From positions 1,736,001 through 1,800,000 of the forward strand of contig JAUPSS010000005.1 of NCBI GenBank assembly GCA_040285825.1: 64,000 nucleotides of DNA, in the 5' to 3' direction. Each line of letters opens with the position of its first letter. Positions within the stretch are counted from its first letter, which is position 1. The position numbers were made by a program, and so were the translations under genes. This document shows positions 39,452-49,619 of the stretch, one piece after another. The notes beneath the pieces were generated by a model. That model saw nothing but the letters and a program-made list of their open reading frames with translations, had not been told where the DNA came from and made no database searches. The stretch comes from Eukaryota sp. TZLM1-RC. Taxonomy: Eukaryota; Metamonada: BaSk clade.

Positions 39452-41633
39452 CACTTGTCAAAAATTCAAAAATGGATGTTCGTCCTATTGCAGTCTCTGA
39501 GAGCTTACATAATATTTTTTCTGCGTGTTGCTTAAGCAGGTTCAATGAAAAAGCTAAAAAGATTTTATTACCCTTTCAATATGGTATAAATACTACAGAT
39601 GGAGTCTCTTCAGCGATTTTTGCTACTGATGTCTTTTTTCGTCAAAATGAATCCAATGTTTGCATGTCATTGGATTTTAGTAATGCTTTCAATTCGCTAA
39701 GTCGTCGCAGTATCCATGGTGCTCTATTGCAATATATGCCAGAATTAATACCATATTTTCAATCAACATATTGCACATATTCTAATTTACATTTTGGTAA
39801 CAACATTTTGATTTCATCAAGTGGCGTAAAGCAAGGAGATCCGTTAGGACCTCTTTTGTTTTGTTTGGCCATTCATCCTATTCTACTGCAAATTCAAGAG
39901 ATGTTTCCTTCACTAAAAATGATTGCATATATGGATGATGTTGTGCTTATTGGAGAATTAAATATTGTGAAAAAAGCAAATGTATGTTTTAAAGAATTAT
40001 TTACCAAAATTGGTCTCCGACTTAATTTACTTAAATGTGTTTTGTTATCGAATTCTCCAGTTTCCACAATAATTGATGATATTGAAATTCAAGCCAAATT
40101 ATATTCAATTGATGCTATTCGTCATTTGGGTTCGTTTTTAGGAAATAATGATGAAATTACCAAAAAATTGTTTGAAAAGTTGAATTCAATTTCTGACAAA
40201 ATTGACCGAATGATGAATTTAGATATAAAAAAACACATCAAATTTACCATTATAAGACTGTGTTTTAGTTCCAATTTTAATCATATATTTCGATCTACAA
40301 ATCCTCTCGTCACTAGACCTTTGGCTCAAAAGTTTAATGAGTTACGTGCAAAAGTTCTGTCTCAATTATTGGGATGTAAAATGTTTCAAATTCCAGATCA
40401 TGCTTACCTTAGTCCACAATATGGTGGTTTAGGGTGGACGAAGGCTTCTATTCTTACCTCGTGTGCTTTTGTTGGTGGATGCAGAAATGCAATCTTTGAG
40501 TTCTCCGAAAGATTTGCAGATTGGGAAGATTTATTGATGACAACGCAAAGTTCCACTGTTTTTGCATTAAATGAAGAAATTTCAAGAATTGATGTAGAAA
40601 AATGGGGTCGATGTTTTCCCCAATCATTCAATGGCAATATTCCAGAAAAAAATGTTTTAAATTTGAAGTACACTCTTCGAACATTACAGAAAAGATTGAC
40701 TGGAATGTATGAAAAAGATCTTTATAATAATATTTGCAGCTCGGCTGTTTTAAATCAAGATCTTCACTCATTGTTATTGGAAAAGGGTGTTTGTGAAAAC
40801 AAGGTGTCAGATTCTTCACTTTTTGTAACCATTGTACCACGAAGATTTGGATTGTGTGCTACTAATGAAGCATTTGTAACAAAAATGAGATTATATTTGA
40901 ACATCCCCATTAACCAATTATTATCAAAAGAAAAATGTATTTGTTCGAATTCACCTCAACTCACTTTGCGCCATGCTCTAAATTGCTCTAAATTGATAAC
41001 TTATCGTTCTTCATTACATGATGCTGTTAGAGACACTGTTTTCAATATGGCACAAACTGCAAGGATATCGTGTATCAAAGAGCCCCTGCTGAAAGAAACA
41101 CTTTCTCTGAATAATTTTGGTTCTGATGATAGAGGTGATGTATACTGTGATTGGATTGATAATTCTGAAGCTATTGTTGACTTTGTCTCATGTAATGTTG
41201 CAAACGATACTTTGGTTCACAGAAGAAAACTTAATCCTGTGGCTGCTCTGGATTTTAAAGCAAAAGAAAAACATAGAAAATATGATAAAGAAATTGAAGA
41301 TGCAAATATCGATAGAAATACACAGCTGGTTTTTATTGCTTTTCCATTTTCGATAAATGGAAGATTATCAGTTGAAGCAGAAACTTTTTTGGATGACTTC
41401 CAAAAAATGGTGAAAGAAAAAACAATGAAAAGATTTGATATTTTTTTATGGCGTTCACGGATTCAATTTGCCATAATTAATAGATTACCGCGGTTTTTCA
41501 ATCGAATTAGAGAAGCTTTAGCTAGACAGCAAGCAAATCAAGATTTTGTAGAGGAAATCTTGGTTTAATGATAGTCGTCCCATTAGTTATGATTTAATTT
41601 AATCAAGTGTGCAAATTCAATAAATTAATTTTT
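39452..41633 (+). mobile_element. Non-LTR retrotransposon, family A, 5'-truncated (copy 2)
   Basis: Starts within the RT domain (equivalent to 26,738 of copy 1) and runs to the 3' end. The coding frame 39,472-41,568 (698 aa) is uninterrupted to its natural stop: RT motifs, CCHC block, RLE core and tail all intact, with four T at the position where copy 1 has five. A perfect 11-bp duplication flanks it. The N-terminal zinc knuckles are missing, so it cannot be autonomous. Confidence 0.9.
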
Positions 41634-41644
41634 ATACCATGGTG
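41634..41644. repeat. Target-site duplication, family A copy 2, right
   Basis: ATACCATGGTG, identical to the left copy. Confidence 0.8.
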
Positions 41645-42230
41645 GAAAGTAGCAATCATTTTGAAATCGCAATCAGCATGTCAGACAACTCTCAGCGAGA
41701 TTTTCCTGACATTTCACATTCTTCTAACATCATGCAGCAAAAGGAGAAAAAGGATAACGAGGTAACGGACTTAGTTTCCACCTCCTCCTTCAACCTGTTC
41801 TTCACAGAACAGCAGAGTTGTTCATCCCAAATTCCTCAGTCGGGAACAGTCATCCTGCTTTACAGGAATAAAAGGAAGGTCAGAGCCTCGATTTCCTATT
41901 GGAATGTCGTTTTGATCCTTCCATGGGGGTAGAGTACACCACTTTTTTGAGACATCAAGTGAGTCATGATATGGGTGCTGTTGAATCAGCCATGGTCATA
42001 ATCATTTTAGATATAGGTTGTTGTTCTTGTTTGTGTTTTGTTTTGAATTGTTATTTTGATGTTTTTGAGTTTGTTGTTTGTTGAGGTTTAGGTACTTGTA
42101 CTGTAGATCTGGGATGTTGTGCTTAATTTGTTATTTTGACAATGTTGAGTTTGATGATTATGTTTATAGTTTGTGTTTTCTATCCAGTAACTTGCATCAT
42201 CTTCTATCAACAAACCCATTTTCTGTTGAT

Positions 42231-42269
42231 TCAAAAATGGACGGAGATGTTGAAACAAATCCTGATCCC
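42231..42269 (+). other. 2A-like motif, one substitution
   Basis: Reads SKMDGDVETNPDP. The 2A consensus end is D-V-E-x-N-P-G-P, so only the Gly before the final Pro is changed (to Asp). It is followed directly by the KKRR-type start of the Fanzor protein. Confidence 0.65.
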
Positions 42270-44764
42270 AAAAAGAGGAGATCCAATTGCAAATCAACTC
42301 CTCCATTAAAAATAATCAGAAAAGCGGTTTTCTACCAACAAACATCAAAGCGTAAGCGTAAAAAAGAACAAAAATGCACTGAACCGAAAAATTTGTATTG
42401 AGAAAACAATGTTGAATATCGAGAGCAGGAAAATTTTGGCAAAAAGAAAAATTGAAACCGAGTATGGTCAAAACAGTTGAGCCAAGTTTTAGTGGCTTCA
42501 AGCCTGATACTTTGATTTGATTCAAATCAATGACCCCAAATCAAAATCTTCCCACTGTTATGTGCTTCGATCTTGAAACATTTCAGGGTGGTCATTTTCA
42601 CCAAACTCATGATGGCCAATTTCTTCCTCCTGACAAGATTTTCAACAAAAAGAGAAAAGAGTATGCAATTCCTTAGAAAAGGAAAACTGATGAGCAAAAG
42701 AATGAGTATATTTCAGATCAAAAAATCTTTTTAATTTTCATTGTTTTTGGACGATTTGACTGCCATAATTTCTTTTCAAAGAGTAAATATTCACTTATTT
42801 TGAGAATCAGTCCTCAAGTCAGCAGATTACCAGACATTGATATGGATATTCAGGGAGAAATTTTCTTACAAAAAAATCTTGCTTCCTAGGTTTTTAAACA
42901 TTATTGGTAATCATCAACCTCATTGTTGTCTCAATCACAAGTTAATGCAGTTTGATTCACAGATTTTGAAAAATAGATTAAATTATTTTGGTTTATCATT
43001 TCCCACGGTTCCAGATGATACAGCAATTGATGTACTCAATCAACTTTCTTCAAGATGGAGGGAAGTTGTCATCAGGAACAATGGCTTTTTTCTTTTAGAC
43101 ATACTGGTATTTGCCAAAAAATTCATAAAAGTACAATATGGTTATAGTTTAGGCAATCTGGCATATAAAACGATTAGTGAAAAGCAATTCAAACTTCATC
43201 AAGAATTTATCAATATTTTATTTGTTGATTGTTTAGCAACTGATTCACTTAGACAAAATTTGATTCAATACGGGCTCCATGATTGTGTACTATGTCTCAA
43301 ACTTTTTGTATTGTTTCAAAAAGATAAATTCATTTTGCCATCTTATAAAACCATTCGTGCCACCGTCAACTCAATGGTTTAACATTCAAATGTGATATCC
43401 ATATTGAAAGAAACTGCTTCAAAATATCAACCATTACGAATTCAAACTACATGTTGCTTGAAGATGTATTTACAGTCCCGATTTGAACGTTATTTAATAC
43501 AATCACAAATATCTGCCAAACTATATGAATCTTTGATGGCCAGAATTCGTTGTATTTCAGCTGATTATCATGGGCAAAAAATGGTAAAACCAAGAAGTGC
43601 ATTTCCACAAGATTTTGAAAACTTTGTTTATGGTAGAGGAGTTTAAACTTTAAGAACTACTTTTGAGCAACAAAAGTTAAACAAAACATTGAGTTATCTT
43701 GATCACTTAAGACACGCGCCTGAACAGTATCCACGATTTCCAACTGATGGTTTCAGTAGACCATCTGAGTATATGGCCCCAGTATTGTTTGCCAATTTTG
43801 AGAGTAATTTGAAATTAAACTATGAAAAACATATTAATCGATTTATCATTGTTTATTTTGACAAACCAGATGATGAAAATGTGTTAGCAGAAATGCACAA
43901 GCTGGGTGGATATTCAACGCCATTATCCTCAATTATTTTACTATATAGATTTAGGCTTCGTCAATTCCAAAACTTGTTTTTAGTTGATGATAAAGATTGC
44001 TTGAGTTCTTCGTTTCACCATCCAGAAAATATTTTAGACCTTCTGAATGATAAATTTTTCGATTTATGTGAACAACATAATATAAGAGGTAATGAACGTA
44101 AAGACATATTGAAAATCTTATTGAACCATTTACTTGTCAAATTGAGAATTTGGTCGCTGACGAGAATTTAGTTGATAACATATTTCCAGTGGATATACAT
44201 TTTCTTCCAGACGCTGTAGAAAAAGATCGTCAAATATTTCTAAAACCAGCAATTACATATGCCAAATATATTTCCAGTAGAGAGAGAAAACCTTATCATA
44301 TTTCGCCTGTTTCAACTACTGTAGGTTTTGGATATTTTCAATCGACACAAGAACAATATGGAGAATTATTCAACAATTATTAATTGATGATTTATCACCT
44401 ACACAGACGCTAAAAATGTCCAATACACTAGCCTAAATTACGCAATTCAAACCACCTGAACAACTTGACTTCTGGTCCAATATTCTAGATTTAAATTAAC
44501 CAATGTTCAAACAGAAGGGCTACGAATTCAGCAACATTATCCATACAGATGGATTTAACATTGCAGTAGAATTTGTTGGTTGAGATTTGCAAGGTTAGAA
44601 ATGTAAGCCAGACCACAAAGCTAGTATTTTTAATTTATATATTGATGTTGTTGATGTTGATACTTTTCAAGGCAAACGAATTGTTGTTTGTGATCCTGGA
44701 AAATGTGATTTATTGTATCTTAAGAGTAAAAAAACGGATCAAGAATTAGCCATGTCTATCTGAT
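42270..44764 (+). pseudogene. Fanzor, copy 2, broken and cut off after RuvC-I
   Basis: Collinear with 18,820-21,290. Larger open pieces are 42,837-43,382 (181 codons), 43,392-43,646, 43,689-44,171 and 44,150-44,383, containing the same blocks as copy 1, e.g. VIRNNGF, KQFKLHQEFINILFVDCLA, RFPTDGFSRPSEYMAP and LAEMHKLGGYSTPLSS. It ends with FQGKRIVVCDPGKCDLLYL (RuvC-I Asp at 44,692-44,694) and a stop shortly after. The zinc finger and RuvC-III are absent. Similarity to copy 1 is uneven: about 97% around 43,165-43,450 but clearly lower elsewhere (estimates by eye). Confidence 0.68.
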
Positions 44765-44810
44765 ATTGCTTCATTTTTGCTAAAAAACCAAGGTAAACAT
44801 GAACTGATTG

Positions 44811-44921
44811 TGTTGGTTATCACTGCAGTGACCAAAGGAAAAGCATTATTAAATTACAAAACCTGAATTTAAACTATTGCCACGTCATCACAAGTGATTT
44901 GATGTTATCCAACATCTAACA
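44811..44921 (-). repeat. 111-bp LTR, left
   Basis: TGTTGG ... CTAACA on the plus strand; about 90% like 45,894-46,004. On the minus (coding) strand it begins TGTTAG and ends CCAACA, a typical LTR form. Confidence 0.75.
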
Positions 44922-45893
44922 CTACCCCTTCTTCACTTTCTTTTTTACCGATGGGGAAATACTTGTAAATGGATTGAGTACAACTTCATACGACTCTTCT
45001 TCTAAAAAGTCACTACCGAAAACATTCAGCGCGTCTCCAAGGCATGAGTCAGAACAGTTATTAACATCTGCTTCACTAACAGCACAAAATACAGTGTTTA
45101 CCTGTTCTAGTTTTTTAAAACTATGAACATGAGCGGATCTTTTGATGTCGAAAGTTTGGGCAGTATCATTGTGAAAAGGACAATTATCAGCAATATGACC
45201 AATCTTATGGCATCTGTAACAAGTTTTGGCAGCAATATCTGTATCTCTGACGGCAGAACAAGTATTTGTATTTTAGTATTAGATAACGATTCAGACCAGA
45301 CTTTAGATCTATCATGGTCGACAATTTCGTCGGTAGCAATTTGCCCAAAGGTTTTGAAATCAGGTAACAATTGATCATTAATATGGACACAACGGATTCA
45401 GGTCAGACCTTTAGGAGCAATACCAGCAGCAATTCGTTTCATAAAAACATTATTTGGGATGGCAAGGCCTTCAGCCTTTTCCTTCACCTTCAGAAAGTTT
45501 CTGAGGTAATTATTCATTTTTTCTTTGGCACCAGAAATCTTGACGCTCAATTTCAACCGAGAGACCGTTCGTTGAAAGCTTCATATGATAAAAATTGTTT
45601 AGCAATTTCAAATAGTTGAGTAACACACTATCGGAAGTCTTTACCTTAGATTCATACAACTTTAGAGACTTCAAAATAAAAAAATCTACAGAGAGTTTTA
45701 AGGAAACAACTTTGGTGCTATCAGTGACAGACTAATACACTTCAAACTCGGTTAAAAACATACATACATCTTCCTCGGACAGCGAGGTCAGATAAGGACG
45801 GTCGACAGGACGCATCGCACGGCTTTATCAAAGGCAGGTACAAGAACAGTGACGGGTCTGGAACAGGAACAGAGACAGGGACAATAACGTTAT

Positions 45894-46004
45894 TGTTGGT
45901 TTCCACTGCAATGACCAAAGGAAAAGTTGTATTAAATTACAAAAACTAAACTTAAACTATCGCCACGTCATCACACGTGATTTGATGTTATCCAACATCT
46001 AACA
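45894..46004 (-). repeat. 111-bp LTR, right
   Basis: Same length and ends as 44,811-44,921. Confidence 0.75.
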
Positions 46005-46008
46005 ATTG

Positions 46009-46409
46009 AGCGAAAAAGGCGCAAGAAAAAACCTACTTTATCATAAATGCCTGGTTTTCTAGAGACGAAAAATTGCTTCAATATTGTCATCAGGATGATC
46101 TTTGATTTTTTAAGGCTATTAACTATTTCTTGCATTCTGATACACAAAAACTATTAAAATTAACTTCAATGAAAATATCAAATGTGGACTCACAAAATGA
46201 GTTCCTGACCAAAGTGTTCAAACAGTTATTCAAGGGATGATGGTTATTATTGACAAAATTGTATGAAGAACATATTTATTACTCAAATTGTCTTACTTGG
46301 ATTGCTTTTTCAAATATGAAAAACCAGTGGTGTTTTCCAAAGAACTTATTAAAGCCACTGTGTGGGTGGTCAAAACATTTGACAATAAATATTGTCGTTT
46401 AAAACAAGA
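46009..46409. other. Unassigned stretch between elements
   Basis: Right flank of the small LTR element. Short plus-strand frames are present (LIERKRRKKKPTLS when joined across the LTR element; later LHSDTQKLLKLTSMKI) that may continue an interrupted mobile element. Not recognised. Confidence 0.25.
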
Positions 46410-47515
46410 AAAAAAAAGTTTGATTTATTACTTTCTGAAAAATAAACACAAAAATTAAAATTCTAAATCTTCATATCCCAAATCAACCAACAAAAATTGA
46501 CTGTAAGTTGTTCCTTCATAAAAACGATTAAGAGATAATAAAGCAGAAGACAATAACGATACAACACCTTTGATAATTAAAAATACAATTCTGTTCTGCC
46601 AAAACGTTTTGTCAAAAAATCTTCCTGTACACTGTTTTACAATTTTAACAAGATCATTCAAAAACGATAAAGCAAGTGGTCAAAACGTACCATTTAAGAA
46701 AAAACAAATGGAAAAAGGACATAATGAGTGTGAGATTCAGCATTCAAGAAAAACCAACTTTGCTCTATATTTATCAGCTTTAGAATTTTCGGCACCAGAA
46801 AGCGGATTCTTGTGTTTTGACTAAGCTAATGATATGAAAGAATTACTACACACATCAGTAATGATAGTGGTCTCATCAAGTCCTTCAAGCTTTAAATGTT
46901 ACGACCAAATGAATTCAAAGTGTTTTCATCAATAAAACGAGAAAGTAATGATTCTAAATAGGAGATAATTGTATCAGATTTAGACATACAATAGAGCTAA
47001 TCTCTGACTGCATCATGGACTTTTGATCGAAAAGTAATAAAATGTTTACAGTTAAACATATGATTTGCAGAAATTTTTGATCCACATTTGCAAATCAAAT
47101 TATGAGGAAGTTTATTGAGCCAAAAAAAAACATCGAAGACGCATTATACAAGAAAATGTGGTATCATCTAAGAGAAGACCATAAATTTGAGAAATCTGAG
47201 TTATTAAATAAGATGAAGAACAAGTTTAAGCATCTAACAAAAAATTTGCGAAAGCGGGATTATTTTCTTTGGCCGAACCAAGACGAACATTAAAATCCAA
47301 GCCTTCACAAATTATTCTTAATTTTTGTTGCAATTTTTTAACACAATACCTCAAATTTACTAGTTTTCTAGGTAATATTTTCTGCACATTGTCGGGAAAA
47401 CATTTACTCCAAATTTCAGGAGGCAAACAATCAAGGGAATTTTCAAGGTCTCTTAAATAATGTTTTAAACAAGATGAAAGAACAAGTCTTAATGTCAATG
47501 ATATTCTTCTATAGT
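46410..47515 (-). mobile_element. Non-LTR retrotransposon remnant, family B, 5'-truncated
   Basis: The minus strand shows LRDLENSLDCLPPEIWSKCF, then KLVNLRYCVKKLQQKL, GLDFNVRLGSAKENNPAFAN (47,226-47,400), decayed zinc and endonuclease parts, and the tail FFDKTFWQNRIVFLIIKGV ending GYEDLEF (46,455-46,661). The same family occurs at 6,785-8,632 and 28,913-30,060. No clear duplication was found. Confidence 0.75.
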
Positions 47516-47979
47516 TATGTAGGGACATCAAAAGTATACCACCAGGGAAAAATGCTCAAACTTTGAGGAGTATAATGGCTAATATTTATGTTGACCATTA
47601 TTACGCTCAGTTACCCTCGATCTGTACCCATGTCAGTGACCAAGGAGTAACTCGAATTTTGTATCATTGTGTGACCAATATTTATTCGAGTTATATGGTT
47701 AATATTCAGCAACACTCTTTCGAACATTTCTGCTGCTGGTTTAATGTTGCTTTGAAAAACAAAAAACAATTTTTGTTTCACCAAAAAAAGCACGAAATGG
47801 TGAAACTTATTTTTCGAATGTTTGAACATGAACTAAATTAAATTCAAACTGTTGACTTTAACACTATCAGTATTATACTTAAAAAATTTTGTTTGTTATA
47901 GGTCATCCACTTAAACACTCAAATAGTGGTGGCGGATGATGTTGTTCAAGAACTTGAGGATGAACAAGAGATGTCAAAC

Positions 47980-47990
47980 AAAGAAGCTGA
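47980..47990. repeat. Target-site duplication, family B fragment, left
   Basis: AAAGAAGCTGA, identical to 48,466-48,476. Confidence 0.75.
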
Positions 47991-48465
47991 TACTATTTTG
48001 GACGCCATGTCTATCGACCCTTGTAATTCCTCTAACGAACATTTCATTAACTCGGATGTAAATAATCCTCTTCTTGCAGGCGAAAAATATAAAATTGCTA
48101 AATATGCGAAATCCATTTCCTCGGTTAATGAAAATTCTCATGCCCAATATAATTTATGTCCCTTTGTTTTTTCTTTGCTTGGATCTCTAGGTAAGGCTGC
48201 TATGGCTTTCCTTGAGGATTTTTTTGTAGTTCTAAACGAAAGAACTGGAAGAATTTTCAATCGTGTTTACTGGCAAAACAGGATTGTATTTTCTATTTTT
48301 AAGGGAACGGTAACACTAATTTCTGATTCACTATCTTCTTTTGGGAAATTTTCTGAATCTTTAGCGATTAATTGTTTTGATGCAGGGGAGGCAGGTTTTG
48401 AGGATGTGGAGTTTTAATTGTGTATTTCATATTTGTTGTTGAATAAAAATAAATTAATTCAAAAA
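47991..48465 (+). mobile_element. Short 5'-truncated family B retroelement insertion
   Basis: 475 bp holding only the ORF tail: LDAMSIDPCNSSNEHFIN, NLCPFVFSLLGSLGKAAM, FNRVYWQNRIVFSIFKGT, ending FEDVEF and a short UTR with an A run. The frame is intact from the junction to the stop, so it looks younger than the other family B copies. Perfect 11-bp flanking duplication. Confidence 0.82.
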
Positions 48466-48476
48466 AAAGAAGCTGA
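48466..48476. repeat. Target-site duplication, family B fragment, right
   Basis: AAAGAAGCTGA after a run of A. Confidence 0.75.
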
Positions 48477-49619
48477 AAAGTGAAACTCACTGCTCTTGGA
48501 TTTACAAGCTTCTGATGAGATTTTATTACCAGAGCTTCTATCAAACTTCCATCAGAGACAAAATATGTGTTCAAAAAATTGTGAACACACTTATACCATT
48601 AATGACAGTTTCCTGTGAATCGCCTTCGGAAACAGTCAAGGGTGCATTATTAGACCAAACCAAACATCTATTTTAAGCATCAATTGTTGGCGAAGTACAA
48701 ATCAATGAAAGCATTGTTCATCTATAATTAAAAACTTAATGAAAACATTTACGCTGCAACAGAATGCAAAACTGTGAATGATATGCTCCAGCAAATTAAT
48801 TTTAGTTTGACCACCCTATAAATCCTAGTCAAATACAATAAAGCCTAATTTACCTAATATGTTCTACAATATACAGGTACATTGGAAATATATCTTCAGA
48901 AATCTTTCATGCTAATGGCGGATATCAGTCGTATTTCTACAGAATTAATCGCGAATGCTGAAAGGGAACCACCTAAGCCTTGATGCATTTGAAACCTTTT
49001 TCCTATTAGAACATCATCACTTTCTCCGACGTATAAGCAGATCGAAACCAGAAGTATGCAACTTATTATTAATCAATCAAATCAACTGACTGGTGACTCC
49101 ATTGAGATTTCTATCACAGAGTTTGATAAAACTCATGAAAGTGATGATTAAATTATTGACGTTGACGAACAAAAACTTAAAACTTGGAAAAAGTACTCAA
49201 CATGCAGTATAGTGCCATGACCAAAAATACTAACGGTTACTGCTTTGATGGTAGTATTCCGACAGATGGCTTTGGAGTTTCAGTTCAACACAAGAGGATT
49301 GATTTGAAAAAATGTAAAGGCAAACAAAAACAAAAAGATGAATTATGTATTCATGATCTTTGTAAAATGTGAGGTCATTGCTGGAGTAGACCCTAACGAA
49401 TATGGTACCAAATCGGTATCAGTAATAGAAACTCCGAATCGAAAAGATTTTCCTTATTAAATAAGTCAATCATATGCTGCTGAGATAAGTCATATCGAGT
49501 CCAGAGGAATTAATATGACTAAAGCAGAGAAAAGGTAAAAAATTTCAAAAAAAGAGGTGTGTGGAAAAAAATAAGAAATATAAGAAAAAATAGAAAAAAT
49601 AGAAAAAAAGAACAAAAAA

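Larger units (their letters stand above)
41645..44810 (+). mobile_element. Fanzor-bearing element, copy 2, degenerate and interrupted
   Basis: The segment right of the family A insertion holds a plus-strand frame (41,639-41,932) of unknown identity, then a hydrophobic stretch, a 2A-like motif (42,231-42,269) and a Fanzor remnant that is collinear with copy 1 up to RuvC-I, where an LTR element begins at 44,811. The sequence left of the family A insertion (39,300-39,440) may be its beginning. No Ulp1-like domain was found. The part before 42,231 is assigned by position only. Confidence 0.55.
44811..46004 (-). mobile_element. Small gag-only LTR retroelement
   Basis: Two 111-bp LTRs enclose 972 bp. 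The minus strand carries gag-like fragments: RPYLTSLSEEDVCMFLTEFE (near 45,800), a middle region with EIERQDFW, and a zinc knuckle TCYRCHKIGHIADNC (CX2CX4HX4C, near 45,200). No protease, RT or integrase. The 4 bases ATTG precede and follow the element, a plausible duplication; joining them links frames on either side. Stops in gag show decay. It interrupts the Fanzor copy 2 region. Confidence 0.68.
47563..49560 (+). pseudogene. Third, divergent Fanzor-like remnant, split by a retroelement fragment
   Basis: After removing the insertion at 47,991-48,465 the frame continues across the junction (QELEDEQEMSNKEAEK, one stop, LLLDLQASDEILLPELLS). Further on, near 49,225-49,300, FDGSIPTDGFGVSVQHKR matches the TDG-x-x-VSV strand that precedes RuvC-I in Fanzor proteins. 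Near 49,374, VIAGVDPNEYGTKSVSV matches RuvC-I (Asp at 49,389-49,391; the usual Gly after Pro is Asn). The remainder is A-rich and no zinc finger is seen. It is not closely related to copies 1 and 2, so it is a second Fanzor type. The N-terminal part (47,563-47,840) is assigned by position. Confidence 0.5.

Noticed and set aside
44811-46004. Direct repeats as ends of the Fanzor element
   Set aside because: The repeats have LTR-style TGTTAG/CCAACA ends, enclose a gag knuckle on the opposite strand, and interrupt the Fanzor sequence, so they belong to a separate LTR element.
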